From Microvirga zambiensis WSM3693 (lineage in GTDB: Bacteria; Pseudomonadota; Alphaproteobacteria; Rhizobiales; Beijerinckiaceae), in the NCBI RefSeq assembly GCF_016735695.1, contig NZ_JAERQD010000032.1, positions 1 to 64,000 on the forward strand: a stretch of 64,000 bases of DNA. Direction: 5' to 3'. Positions 25,482-34,370 of this stretch are shown in pieces (positions within the stretch are counted from its first letter, which is position 1; every line of letters begins with the position of its first letter). The notes beneath the pieces are model-generated. The model ran no database searches. It was not told the DNA's origin and was given only the letters and a program-made list of their open reading frames with translations. Position numbers and translations under genes: made by a program.

Positions 25482-26966
25482 TTATCCGAAATGCCGGCTA
25501 AGGACTTCGCGGACGGCCTCGACGAGCTTGCCCTCGGAAACGGAGAACTGAGCCGGGCGGGCGGCCTTCCACTCCTCGTTCGAGGCGATGGCCCCTGCTG
25601 CCTTGGCGCCTTCGATCAGGTCCTTGATCTCGATCTCGCCGCGCTCGCGCTCGTTGGAGCCCTGGATCACGACGCAGGGGCTCTGGCGTCGGTCGGCATA
25701 TTTCATCTGCGCCTTCATGCCCGAGGAGCCGAGATAGAGCTCGGCGCGGATGCCGGCCTGGCGCAGGGTGGAGACCATGCGCTGGTAGGCGGCGATCTGG
25801 TCCTTGTCCATGACCAGCACGACCACCGGGCCGGGCTTCTCGGCTCCCGAAACGATCGGGCTTTTCACCATCTGCAGGGCCGAGAGAAGCCGCGACACGC
25901 CGATGGAGAAGCCGGTCGCCGGAACGGGCTCCGAGCGGAAGCGGCCGACGAGCCCGTCATAGCGCCCGCCGCCGCCGACGGAGCCGAAGCGGACGGGACG
26001 CCCGTCCTCGTCCTGCACCTGGAAGGTCAGCTCGGCCTCGTAGACCGGGCCGGTATAGTATTCGAGGCCGCGGACGACGGAGGGGTCGATGGTCACGCGA
26101 TCCTCGTATCCGGAGGAGGCGACGAGAGAGGCGATCTCCGCGAGTTCGTTCGCTCCTTCGAGACCACGTGCGGATGTGCCGACGACCTTGCGCAGGTTCT
26201 CGACGGTCGCCGCATTGTTCGCGCCCTTGGCGTCGGTGAAGGCGAGAACTCGAGAGATGTCATCAGGCTCGAGGCCAGCACCCTTGGTGAAATCGCCGCT
26301 CTCGTCCTTGCGCCCTGCACCGAGCAACTGGCTCACGCCCTCGGGTCCGAGGCGATCCAGCTTGTCGATGGCGCGCAGCACGGTGAGACGCTGGCCAGCC
26401 TTGTCCTCGCCGCCGAGACCAATGGCTTCGAGCACGCCGTCCAGAACCTTGCGGTTGTTGATCTTGACGATGAATTCCCCGCGCTTCAGCCCGAGCCGCT
26501 CCATCGTGTCCGCCGCCATCATGCAGATCTCCGCATCCGCCGCGACAGAGGCCGCGCCCACCGTGTCGGCGTCGAACTGCATGAACTGGCGGAAGCGGCC
26601 CGGTCCCGGCTTCTCGTTGCGGAACACCCAGCCGACGCGATAGCTGCGATAGGGCTTCGGCAGCGCGTCGAAGTTCTCGGCCACGTAGCGGGCGAGCGGC
26701 GCCGTCAGGTCGTAGCGGAGCGACAGCCACTGCTCGTCGTCGTCCTGGAACGAGAACACGCCTTCGTTCGGGCGGTCCTGGTCGGGCAGGAATTTGCCCA
26801 GCGAGTCGGTGTATTCGACGAAGGGCGTCTCGACGCCCTCGAAGCCGTAGAGCTCATACGAGTCGCGGATCGCCGCGAGCATGCGCTCGGTGGCGGAAAG
26901 ATCGGCGGGAGTACGATCGGCAAAGCCGCGCGGCGCGCGGGCCTTGATCTTGTCGGCCTTGGACAT
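25482..26966 (-). CDS. hisS: Histidyl-tRNA synthetase
   Basis: A 494-residue class IIa aminoacyl-tRNA synthetase that charges tRNA-His in the cytosol. Motif 2 is seen as [29 protein letters not shown]. The His-binding region [14 protein letters not shown] and [13 protein letters not shown] follow, and the C-terminal anticodon-binding domain is complete ([16 protein letters not shown] to the end). The start [18 protein letters not shown] is used; a 23-codon upstream open stretch is probably not translated. It is upstream of the Lys/Ala-rich gene, hisZ and hisG on the same strand. Confidence 0.97.
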   Translation of the reverse strand: MSKADKIKARAPRGFADRTPADLSATERMLAAIRDSYELYGFEGVETPFVEYTDSLGKFLPDQDRPNEGVFSFQDDDEQWLSLRYDLTAPLARYVAENFDALPKPYRSYRVGWVFRNEKPGPGRFRQFMQFDADTVGAASVAADAEICMMAADTMERLGLKRGEFIVKINNRKVLDGVLEAIGLGGEDKAGQRLTVLRAIDKLDRLGPEGVSQLLGAGRKDESGDFTKGAGLEPDDISRVLAFTDAKGANNAATVENLRKVVGTSARGLEGANELAEIASLVASSGYEDRVTIDPSVVRGLEYYTGPVYEAELTFQVQDEDGRPVRFGSVGGGGRYDGLVGRFRSEPVPATGFSIGVSRLLSALQMVKSPIVSGAEKPGPVVVLVMDKDQIAAYQRMVSTLRQAGIRAELYLGSSGMKAQMKYADRRQSPCVVIQGSNERERGEIEIKDLIEGAKAAGAIASNEEWKAARPAQFSVSEGKLVEAVREVLSRHFG

Positions 26967-27066
26967 GGTTCTTACAGCAGCGGTTGGATTGGAAAAACGT
27001 GCTGCGGTCCTACTCCCTGCGGCGGGGAGGGGCAAGGGTTGGGTTCAAACCCGACCCCATAAACGC

Positions 27067-27154
27067 GTCATGGCCGGGCTTGACCCGGCCATCCACGTCT
27101 TTTTCGCGCCGCGCCTCAGAAGGCGTGGGTGCCCGGCACAAGGCCGGGCATGAC
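27067..27154. repeat. Dispersed palindrome, family F copy 4
   Basis: GTCATGGCCGGGC...ATCCACGTCTT and AGGCGTGGGTGCCCGG...GGGCATGAC form a palindrome in the copy 3 orientation. It fills most of the gap between hisS and the aminotransferase gene. Confidence 0.8.
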
Positions 27155-27162
27155 GGCAGGGA

Positions 27163-28512
27163 TCAAGCCACCGCCTTGATCACCTTGGCGAGCTTGTCGA
27201 CGATCTCGCCGATCTGCTCCTCGGTGACGATCAGCGGCGGGGAGAGGGCGATGGTGTCGCCGGTGATGCGCACCATCAGGCCGAACTCCTGGAAGCCGCG
27301 GTCCATGGCCTCGAAGGCGCGCTTGCCGACGGCGTCGGGGCGCGAGGCGAGGTCGATGGCGCCGACGAGGCCGATGGTGCGGATGTCGAGCACGTTCGGC
27401 AGGCCCTTCAGGGAATGGATCGCATCGGCCCAGACCGGCTCCAGGGTTTTTGCCCGCTCGAACAGCTTCTCGTCACGGTAGATGTCCTGGCTCGCGAGCG
27501 CCGCCGCGCAGGCGAGCGGGTGGCCGGAATAGGTGTAGCCGTGAAAGAGTTCGATCACGTGCTCGGGGCCGTTCATGAACGCATCGTAGAGGCCCTCGCG
27601 CACCATCACGCCGCCCATGGGCACGGTGCCGGAATTCACGCCCTTGGCGAAGGTGATCATATCGGGGATGACGCCGTAGCGCTCGGCGGCAAAGGCGGTG
27701 CCGAGGCGGCCGAAGCCGGTGATGACCTCATCGAAGATGAGCAGGATGTTGTGCTTGTCGCAGAGCTGGCGCAGGCGCTGGAGATAGCCCTTCGGCGGTG
27801 CGAGAACGCCCGTGGATCCGGACATCGGCTCGACGATCACGGCGGCGATGGTGGAGGCGTCGTGAAGCGTCACGATCCGCTCGAGCTCGTCGGCAAGGTG
27901 CCCGCCCCATTCCGGCTCGCCGCGGGAGAAGGCCTGCTCGGCGCGGTTATAGGTGTGGGGCAGGTGGTCGACACCGGCAAGAAGCGAGCCGAAGAACTGG
28001 CGGTTCTTCACGATGCCGCCAACCGAGATGCCGCCGAAGCCGACGCCATGATAGCCGCGCTCGCGGCCGATGAGGCGGGTCTTGCTGCCCTGGCCCTTCA
28101 CGTTCCAATAGGCCAGCGCCACCTTGAGCGCCGTATCCACGGCCTCGGAGCCCGAGTTGCAGAAGAAAACGTGGTTCAGGTCGCCCGGGGCGAGCTGGGC
28201 GAGGCGCGTGGCGAGGGTGAAGCCGCCGGCATGGCCGAACTGGAAGGCGGGCGAGTAGTCGAGCTCCTGCGCCTGGGCCTGGATGGCGGCCGTGATCTCG
28301 TCCCGGTTATGGCCGGCGTTGCAGCACCAGAGACCGGCCGCGCCGTCGATCACCTCGCGGCCCTCGGGGGTGTAGTAGTACATGCCCTTGGCGCGGGCGA
28401 TCATCCGAGGGTGCTGCTTGAACGAGCGGTTCGCCGTGAACGGAAGCCACCAGGCCTCCAGATCGTTGGGCACGGAAAGATCGTTGGCGGCTCTCGTCGT
28501 CTGGGCAGTCAT
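27163..28512 (-). CDS. Omega-amino acid:pyruvate class III aminotransferase
   Basis: A 449-residue PLP enzyme of the class III family. It most resembles omega-amino acid (beta-alanine)-pyruvate transaminases. The subfamily N terminus LEAWWLPFTANRSFKQHPRM is present, then SGSEAVDTALKVA for the cofactor phosphate site. The PLP Lys lies in MITFAKGVNSGTVPMG and the Asp of the PLP pocket in LLIFDEVITGFGR. The probable reaction moves an amino group from beta-alanine or a similar omega-amine to pyruvate; the exact substrate is inference. It appears to be a single gene with repeat F4 after it. Confidence 0.92.
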   Translation of the reverse strand: MTAQTTRAANDLSVPNDLEAWWLPFTANRSFKQHPRMIARAKGMYYYTPEGREVIDGAAGLWCCNAGHNRDEITAAIQAQAQELDYSPAFQFGHAGGFTLATRLAQLAPGDLNHVFFCNSGSEAVDTALKVALAYWNVKGQGSKTRLIGRERGYHGVGFGGISVGGIVKNRQFFGSLLAGVDHLPHTYNRAEQAFSRGEPEWGGHLADELERIVTLHDASTIAAVIVEPMSGSTGVLAPPKGYLQRLRQLCDKHNILLIFDEVITGFGRLGTAFAAERYGVIPDMITFAKGVNSGTVPMGGVMVREGLYDAFMNGPEHVIELFHGYTYSGHPLACAAALASQDIYRDEKLFERAKTLEPVWADAIHSLKGLPNVLDIRTIGLVGAIDLASRPDAVGKRAFEAMDRGFQEFGLMVRITGDTIALSPPLIVTEEQIGEIVDKLAKVIKAVA

Positions 28513-28606
28513 GGCTATCCCCGGAATTGGCAGTCGGTGCGGACCCTAGCAGCGGTTTCCCCGGCTCGCAAAAGAACTTTTGCCGCGATCCCCGCTGGGG
28601 AGCAGT

Positions 28607-28828
28607 CTAGCCGGTCATGGCGCGGGCCTCGTAGCCGGCGGCATCCAGCACCCGCGCCACCTCGATGCTCTGGGCGCAGGTGGTGACATGAACGCGCCCG
28701 TGCTCCAGGTCGACCTCCACGGCGGCGGCCGGATCCAGGCGCCGGATCGCCTTGGTGACCGAGGCGACGCAGCCGTCGCAGGTCATGCCGTCGACTTGCA
28801 TCAGCAGGTCCTTGCGGGGTTCTTCCAT
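28607..28828 (-). CDS. Heavy-metal-associated domain (CopZ-like) protein
   Basis: A 73-residue protein made of one HMA domain. The metal-binding loop GMTCDGC provides two Cys, as in Cu(I) chaperones, and the betaalphabeta-betaalphabeta pattern is complete (DLLMQVDGM, SVTKAIRRL, AVEVDLEHGRVHV). It probably carries copper or a similar soft metal. No copper ATPase is in this window. The ATG at 28828 is chosen because AGGAAAGG lies about 9 nt upstream; a longer open frame is probably not translated. A late Cys (VTTCAQ) is unusual for the family. Confidence 0.87.
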   Translation of the reverse strand: MEEPRKDLLMQVDGMTCDGCVASVTKAIRRLDPAAAVEVDLEHGRVHVTTCAQSIEVARVLDAAGYEARAMTG

Positions 28829-28996
28829 CGACGAAGCCTTTCCTCTCTGCGGAAGCCTGTGGGCGAGCAACGCCCGAGTGCGGGGAAAATGTCCATTGCG
28901 GGAATGCGAAACTTGCAGGGCGATTCGCGCTGATTCAATGTCTGTTAACACACTGATTCGCGCATATTCGCCGAGCCAGGGGGAGCGGGGGCACCC

Positions 28997-30265
28997 ATGG
29001 TGACGAACACCAATAAGATTCCAGTCTCGAGAGACAGGAAGGCGGCTTTGCTCGCCTTCACGCCGGCCGTGCTGACCGCGGCCGCACCGACCTATCTTCC
29101 CATCGATTCCGGCCTGGTCATGCCGGTGCTCTGTCTGCTGACATTGACCGTGATCTTCGGTCTCGCCGTCCTTTGGCGGCAGGCGGAGCGGCAGACCCTT
29201 CCAGCGAAGCTGCCCGAGACGGGGAGGGGGCCATCGGCGCCGCTGGTCCTGCGCACGCCCCTGCGGGCGGAAGGGCCGGCGGGCCTCCTGCGGGATCTCG
29301 CAAGGACGGCTGGCGAGCAGGATGGCATCGGGATCGGCGCTTCAGCCATACGGGGGTCGAAGCTGGAACTTGTGCCGCAGGTGCCGCCGGCGCGTTTCCC
29401 GGAGCCTTTCCTGCTGCCGTCGATGCGCCGGCCTTCGGCCGAGGATTCCGGCCGTATCGGGCTCATCCTCCAGGCCTTCGAGACCGACCGGATCGAATTG
29501 CATCTCCAGCCCATCGTCTCCCTGCCGCAAACGAAGATCCGCTTCTACGAGGTCCTTGCGCGGCTCCGCCTTGGCGACGGGACGCTGCTCGGGCCTTCGG
29601 AATTCCTCCCCATCCTCGAATGCGCGGGCCGCGCTTCGGCCTTCGATCGGCGCATCGTAACCCGCTCCATGGTGGTGGCGCGCCATCTGATGAAGCGGGG
29701 CAGCGATGCCATCGTCGGTGTGAACCTCACCGCCCAATCCATCGCCGAACCCGGCTTCCTGTGGTCGCTCGTGGGCCTTATCGATGCCGAGGCGGACCTT
29801 GTCGGCAAGATCGTCCTGGAGCTTCCCCAGCATTGCTGGCGGCATCTCGATGCCGAGCACAGGGCGGCCCTTGCGGCCCTGAGCGAGCGTGGCGTGCCTT
29901 TCTCCCTCGACCGCGCCGCCGATCTGCGGTTCGACGCTCATGCCCTTGCGGAACTCGGTCTCCGCTTCATGAAGCTGCCCGCCGATCTCATGATCGAGGC
30001 CGCTGAGCGGACGGACGGGCGCTATGCCGGCCCGGAACTCGACGTGCGCGATTTCGCCTCGACCCTGCGCCGCCAGGGCATCCGGCTCATCGCGGAACGG
30101 GTCGATGCAGATGAGATGGTGCCGGCGCTCTGCGATCTCGGCGTACCGCTCGCGCAGGGCTTCGCCTTCGCAGCTCCGCGGCCGGTCAGGCCCGAGATTT
30201 TCGGCGAACTGCCGCAGACCCTCAGCCTGGACGAGGAGCCGGTGCGGCTGCGCCGCGCCGGTTGA
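28997..30265 (+). CDS. Membrane-anchored EAL-domain protein, probably catalytically inactive
   Basis: A 422-residue protein with two N-terminal hydrophobic helices, a charged linker of about 100 residues, and an EAL domain from about residue 155. EAL normally hydrolyses c-di-GMP. Here the signature Glu (YEVLARL), the VNLTAQS Asn, the LELPQ Glu, the FMKLP Lys and a later Glu are kept. The second Asp of the DDFG metal site is replaced (SLDRAADLRF), so catalysis is doubtful and it may act as a c-di-GMP sensor. Architecture recalls TipF of Caulobacter, a flagellar positioning factor, but no flagellar gene is near. Confidence 0.82.
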   Translation: MVTNTNKIPVSRDRKAALLAFTPAVLTAAAPTYLPIDSGLVMPVLCLLTLTVIFGLAVLWRQAERQTLPAKLPETGRGPSAPLVLRTPLRAEGPAGLLRDLARTAGEQDGIGIGASAIRGSKLELVPQVPPARFPEPFLLPSMRRPSAEDSGRIGLILQAFETDRIELHLQPIVSLPQTKIRFYEVLARLRLGDGTLLGPSEFLPILECAGRASAFDRRIVTRSMVVARHLMKRGSDAIVGVNLTAQSIAEPGFLWSLVGLIDAEADLVGKIVLELPQHCWRHLDAEHRAALAALSERGVPFSLDRAADLRFDAHALAELGLRFMKLPADLMIEAAERTDGRYAGPELDVRDFASTLRRQGIRLIAERVDADEMVPALCDLGVPLAQGFAFAAPRPVRPEIFGELPQTLSLDEEPVRLRRAG

Positions 30266-30303
30266 CTTAAAAGAGCGCAAGGGCCTGCCCGCCCGGCTTC
30301 GAA

Positions 30304-30438
30304 TGAGCATCGGACCTAAAAGTGGAGCCCACTTTTAGGATCAATCCGATGCTGATCACTTGACTTGCACATCGTTTAGCGCGGAAAACCGGCCCCCACT
30401 TTTCGCTAACGCGGCCCTCCGGGTCCGCACGATGTGCT
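30304..30438. repeat. Dispersed repeat, family B copy 2
   Basis: GAGCATCGGACCTAAAAG mirrored by CTTTTAGGATCAATCCGATGC, then a second block ending GGGTCCGCACGATGTGC. It has the same order as copy 1 at 8633-8812 and lies directly upstream of the HAD gene. Confidence 0.75.
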
Positions 30439-30449
30439 TGTGAGAACCC

Positions 30450-31325
30450 ATGACAGCTTTGTCCCGCCCCATTCACGTCGAGGGCCTGCAATCTCTCGCC
30501 GAAAGCTACGATCTCGTCCTCTGCGATGTCTGGGGCGTGCTTCACAACGGCGTTAAAGCCTATGAGGCGGCCAGCGACGCGCTGACCCGCTTTCGCGCCA
30601 AGGGCGGACGGGTGGTTCTCGTTTCCAACGCGCCGCGTCCCGGCGCCTCGGTGGGGACGCAGCTCGACGGTTTCGGCGTGCCGCGCTCGGCCTATGACGC
30701 CATCGTCACCTCCGGCGACCTGACCCGGCTCGCCATCGAGGAGCGCATCCGGCAGATCGTGCATCACATCGGTCCGCCCCGCGACATGCCGATCTACGAC
30801 GGACTCGACGCACGGTTCGGCTCGATCGAGGAGGCCGATTACGTAGTCTGCTCCGGCTTCGACAATGACGAGACCGAGACGGTCGAGGATTACCGGGCGC
30901 GGCTTGCGGCCATGCGCCGCCGCAATCTCCTCATGGTCTGTGCCAATCCTGACCTCATCGTCGAGCGCGGCCACATGATCTTGCCCTGCGCGGGCACCAT
31001 CGGCCTGGCTTATGAGGAGATGGGCGGCGAGGTTCTGTATGCGGGAAAGCCGCACGGCCCGGTCTATGACAGGGCACTTGCGGTGGCAGCCGGCGTCGCA
31101 GGCCAGCCGATCCCGAAGGGGCGAGTGCTCGCCGTCGGCGATGCGATCCGCACCGATATCGCGGGCGCCGCGGGCTACGGCATCGATTCCCTGATGATCG
31201 CGCGCGGCATCCACGCGGAGGAGCTCGGCCTGCACAAGGGCGATCTCGTCTCGGACAATGTGCAGGATTGGGTCGACCGCCAGCCGGCCCGCCCGACCGC
31301 GTTTACGGAAGTTCTGTCCTGGTAG
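30450..31325 (+). CDS. HAD-superfamily class IIA-like hydrolase (TIGR01459 type)
   Basis: A 291-residue haloacid-dehalogenase-fold protein of the alphaproteobacterial TIGR01459 group. Motif I reads LCDVWGVLHNG, where the second Asp of DxD is replaced by Trp; this is the norm in the group and casts some doubt on ordinary phosphatase chemistry. Motif II is VVLVSNAPRP, the Lys motif is YAGKPHGPVYDRAL, and motif IV is AVGDAIRTDIAGA. The C2-type cap lies between. Its substrate is unknown. It is followed after 170 bp by ribF, a common neighbour in Rhizobiales. Confidence 0.9.
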   Translation: MTALSRPIHVEGLQSLAESYDLVLCDVWGVLHNGVKAYEAASDALTRFRAKGGRVVLVSNAPRPGASVGTQLDGFGVPRSAYDAIVTSGDLTRLAIEERIRQIVHHIGPPRDMPIYDGLDARFGSIEEADYVVCSGFDNDETETVEDYRARLAAMRRRNLLMVCANPDLIVERGHMILPCAGTIGLAYEEMGGEVLYAGKPHGPVYDRALAVAAGVAGQPIPKGRVLAVGDAIRTDIAGAAGYGIDSLMIARGIHAEELGLHKGDLVSDNVQDWVDRQPARPTAFTEVLSW

Positions 31326-31495
31326 GGTCGGACGAGGCCTGGGCCGGGAAGGAATCCCTTGCGCCGAGCTTGGGGGTAGATTCCATTCCCCGTCCGCTGC
31401 ATTCATGCCGGAAATGACATTGTGTTCGCGCGTTGGTTCCCTTGACCGGCAGACCGGATTTCGACAGGGTCGCGCCCGCACCATATCCGTAAAAG

Positions 31496-32464
31496 ATGAG
31501 TCCCGAGGTTACTCCCCCGATGCACCCACCGTTCGCGATCTGCCGCGATGGCGAGCCCGTGCCAGAGAACCTCGAGGGAGCCTTGGCCGCGATCGGCAAT
31601 TTCGACGGCGTGCATCGCGGGCATCAGCATCTCCTGAGGATGGCCCTGGATTCCGGACGCCCGGCTGCCGTCCTCACGTTCGAACCGCACCCGCGCACCT
31701 TTTTCCAGCCCGACAGGCCGCTGTTCCGGCTCACGCCGGAGCCCGTGAAGCTCAAGATCTTCGCACGGCTCGGGCTCGCCGGCGTTTTTCAGCGCCGGTT
31801 CAACGGAAGCCTCGCCGCACTCACGGCTGCCGGCTTTGTGGACCTGCTGGCGCGGGACCTGCGTCTCTCCGGCGTGGTGATCGGTCACGACTTCCATTTC
31901 GGCCGCAGCCGCGAGGGTAATCCGGCCCGCATGGCGGAACTCTGCCGCGCGCTGGGGCTCGACTGCCTCATCGCGCCGGCCATCGTCGAGGGAACCGAGC
32001 CGGTCTCCTCAAGCGCGATCCGGATGGCCCTGGAGGCGGGCGACATCGCCACGGCCAACCGGCTTCTCGGCTATCGCTGGTTCGTCGAGGCGGAGGTGCG
32101 CCACGGCGACAAGCGCGGCCGGGTGCTCGGCTATCCCACGGCGAATATGCGCCTACCCGATGATTGCCGCCTCCGGCATGGCATCTACGCCGTCCGGGCG
32201 TCGGTGGACGGCAAGCCCGTCGACGGCGTTGCGAGCTTCGGCCGCCGCCCGACCTTCGACAACGGCGCGCCGCTGCTCGAGGTGCATCTCTTCGATTTTG
32301 CCGGCGATCTCTACGGAAAAACCCTCGACGTGGAATTCATCGGCTGGATCCGCGGCGAGGAACGCTTCGACGGCATCGAGGCGCTGATCGCGCAGATGGA
32401 TCGGGACTCTTCTCAAGCGAGGCGGATGCTCGCCGAGGACAAGACGGTTTCGATGATCGGTTGA
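31496..32464 (+). CDS. ribF: Bifunctional riboflavin kinase / FAD synthetase
   Basis: A 322-residue enzyme that phosphorylates riboflavin to FMN and adenylates FMN to FAD. The N-terminal nucleotidyltransferase half has GNFDGVHRGHQHLL (HxGH-like) and SSSAIR. The C-terminal kinase half has GRVLGYPTANM, GIYAVRASVDG, ASFGRRPTFD and a late LEVHLFDF. The first ATG is used; a second ATG eight codons later is equally possible because neither has a strong ribosome site. No FMN riboswitch is seen upstream. It is monocistronic, with repeat D1 after it. Confidence 0.97.
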   Translation: MSPEVTPPMHPPFAICRDGEPVPENLEGALAAIGNFDGVHRGHQHLLRMALDSGRPAAVLTFEPHPRTFFQPDRPLFRLTPEPVKLKIFARLGLAGVFQRRFNGSLAALTAAGFVDLLARDLRLSGVVIGHDFHFGRSREGNPARMAELCRALGLDCLIAPAIVEGTEPVSSSAIRMALEAGDIATANRLLGYRWFVEAEVRHGDKRGRVLGYPTANMRLPDDCRLRHGIYAVRASVDGKPVDGVASFGRRPTFDNGAPLLEVHLFDFAGDLYGKTLDVEFIGWIRGEERFDGIEALIAQMDRDSSQARRMLAEDKTVSMIG

Positions 32465-32469
32465 TCGTC

Positions 32470-32658
32470 GGACGAGTGTGGCGCGGGTGTCCCCTCCCTC
32501 CTTGTGGGGGAGGGCTAGGGAGGGGGGTGTGAGCGCCAGCCTCTCAGAACGATGCGCCAGCACCCCCCTCTCCAACTCTCCCCCACAAGGGGGGAGAGGG
32601 TTCCCGCGCCACACTCGTCTCGCGATCCCGGATCTCGCTTCGCTCGTCCGGGATGACG
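32470..32658. repeat. Dispersed palindromic repeat, family D copy 1
   Basis: GACGAGTGTGGCGCGGG (32470 on) is mirrored by CCCGCGCCACACTCGTC. Inside are CCTTGTGGGGGAG and CTCCCCCACAAGG arms. A GATCCCGG...CCGGGATGAC palindrome trails it. Copy 2 is at 44603-44826. It separates ribF from the convergent DUF3095 gene. Confidence 0.85.
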
Positions 32659-32661
32659 CTC

Positions 32662-33831
32662 CTAGATGGCGGGCTTCAGCGCCTTCGCCGCCATGGCGTA
32701 GCCGCCCATGGCGCCGTCGACGAAATGGATGTGGTCGGCCCGGGTGGGTGAGGGGACGAAGCAGGTCATGAGGGCGGCGTCCTGACGGTGCAGCCCGGAG
32801 CGGGCGATACCCTTCCGCTCCGCTTTCTGCAACATTGCTTCCAAGCGGTCGGCGAGGGCGGGGGTGCAGTCGAGAGTCATGCGCAGGCCGTCGTCGAACT
32901 TGCGGAAATCGGTGTTGTCGACGAGCTGGTGCCGGTAGCGGGCCGGATCGAATTTGCCGACCTTCAGGCCGAACCGGAAGACCATGAAGGCGAACAGGCG
33001 CATGAACGCCATCGCCGCGAGCTTCCCGAAACCCGGCCCGTTCTTTCCAAAGGTTTTGGCCTCGATGGCGAAGCCCTTGAACGGGGAGGGCACGGGTGGC
33101 CCTTCGTCAGGGAATGGCCGGCCGGCCTCATGACCTTCCGCCAGAGCCAGAACCTGCCCGACGAGGGCATTGAAGGCTTCCGCGCTCGCCACGGGATCGG
33201 GCAGGATGATCAGGGAAAGGATGACCCCGCGCTCGGGCCGGATCTCGTCGAAGCGGCAGGTGAGGCCGGAGAGGTCGGGCAGGGTTCCCGGAGGCGCCGG
33301 AGGGATGGCGAAGGCGCCTTCCTTCATCCGTTTTTCCGCATAGGCCAGGCCGCCGCCGGAGAACATGGCATAGGAGACATCGGGCGAGGCGGCGAAGCGG
33401 GCGATGCGCACGTCGTGGCCGCTGGCCCGGATATCGGCCACCGGGACGAGGGCGACGCGCAGCTCGAAGTCGAAGGAATCCTGCACCCAGGCCGCGACTG
33501 CGGCGAGTACCTCCCGTGCCACCTCGGATTGCGATGCCGGCAGGGCAAAGCTCGCCCCGTCCCCGCCGAACACGAAGGGAAACTCGCTCGTGCCGAGCCT
33601 GTTGGACATGGCCGCGATGACGGAGGCGGCCGCCGTGTTAACCTCCTTGTAGCGTCCAGCCCCGATGGCGGTCGTCGAGCGGACGATGTCGCTGAGGCCC
33701 AGAATCCAATCGTCCGGAGCGGGCATGTAGAGCCCGGGATCGGTCAGCTGGGAGAAATGGTCGAAGACGGGCAGGCGGGCATAGAAATCCGCGCCTTCCC
33801 TGCCATTCCTGTCATGCAGCCCGGCCTTCAC
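32662..33831 (-). CDS. DUF3095 protein (cyclase-like, function unknown)
   Basis: A 389-residue protein that fits the DUF3095 family, noted for distant likeness to nucleotide cyclase folds; no activity is established. Recognisable parts are DFYARLPVFDHFSQLTDPGLY, the cyclase-like LGLSDIVRSTTAIGAGRYK, and FPFVFGGDGASFALP, which resembles the GGDxF-type core of class III cyclases. The C terminus reads HIHFVDGAMGGYAMAAKAL. The GTG start 6 nt beyond the msrB stop is inferred from family length and lies in the same operon. The much longer open frame upstream runs through msrB in another frame and is not real. Confidence 0.78.
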   Translation of the reverse strand: MKAGLHDRNGREGADFYARLPVFDHFSQLTDPGLYMPAPDDWILGLSDIVRSTTAIGAGRYKEVNTAAASVIAAMSNRLGTSEFPFVFGGDGASFALPASQSEVAREVLAAVAAWVQDSFDFELRVALVPVADIRASGHDVRIARFAASPDVSYAMFSGGGLAYAEKRMKEGAFAIPPAPPGTLPDLSGLTCRFDEIRPERGVILSLIILPDPVASAEAFNALVGQVLALAEGHEAGRPFPDEGPPVPSPFKGFAIEAKTFGKNGPGFGKLAAMAFMRLFAFMVFRFGLKVGKFDPARYRHQLVDNTDFRKFDDGLRMTLDCTPALADRLEAMLQKAERKGIARSGLHRQDAALMTCFVPSPTRADHIHFVDGAMGGYAMAAKALKPAI

Positions 33832-33836
33832 GACCG

Positions 33837-34340
33837 TCAGCCTGCCGCTTCGCCCTCCGGCGCTCCTCGGCCCAACTCGTCCGGCAGCGGATCGCCCTCG
33901 GCCACGAAGCGCATGGAGACGGAGTTCATGCAGTAGCGCTCGCCGGTGGGAGGCGGGCCGTCGTTGAACACATGGCCGAGATGGCCCTCGCAGCGGGCGC
34001 AGCGGATCTCGATGCGGACCATGCCGTAGCTGGTGTCGCGCACGAAGGCGATGTGATCGCGGTCGATGGGATCGAAGAAGCTCGGCCAGCCGGTGCCGGA
34101 TTCGAACTTCGTGCCCGCATTGAACAGAGGCAGCCCGCACAGGCGGCAGCAATAGGTGCCCTTCTCCTTGGCTTCGTTGAAGATGCCGCAGAAGGGGCGC
34201 TCTGTGCCGTGCTCGAGCAGCACGCGCCGTTCCTCGTCGTCAAGATTGGCGACGAGGGCGTGCAATTGCTCCGGGCTGGGCGGAGTGAGGTCGAAACCGG
34301 CTTTCGAGCGCCGCTTGTCGTCCACGGGGGAGTGGGCCAT
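33837..34340 (-). CDS. msrB: Peptide-methionine (R)-S-oxide reductase MsrB
   Basis: A 167-residue enzyme that reduces the R form of methionine sulfoxide in proteins, using thioredoxin. Zinc-binding CxxC pairs appear in [10 protein letters not shown] and RCARCEGH. The catalytic Cys is in [12 protein letters not shown]. Substrate-pocket landmarks are [11 protein letters not shown] and [11 protein letters not shown]. Length is normal for a cytosolic single-domain MsrB; no signal peptide is present. GAGGA lies 6-7 nt before the ATG. Its stop is 5 nt from the GTG of the DUF3095 gene and it follows the catalase-like gene on the same strand by 30 bp. Confidence 0.96.
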   Translation of the reverse strand: MAHSPVDDKRRSKAGFDLTPPSPEQLHALVANLDDEERRVLLEHGTERPFCGIFNEAKEKGTYCCRLCGLPLFNAGTKFESGTGWPSFFDPIDRDHIAFVRDTSYGMVRIEIRCARCEGHLGHVFNDGPPPTGERYCMNSVSMRFVAEGDPLPDELGRGAPEGEAAG

Positions 34341-34370
34341 GGGTCTTCCTCTTGAATGTAGGAGGAACCT

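Noticed and set aside
27030-27060. tRNA-like GGGTTCAAACCCGACCCC near 27.04 kb
   Set aside because: It resembles a T-arm only; no acceptor, D- or anticodon arm can be formed around it.
32662-34152. A longer N terminus for the DUF3095 protein through msrB
   Set aside because: The extra residues are msrB read in another frame (Arg/His/Leu-rich). The DUF3095 family length agrees with the GTG start just after msrB.
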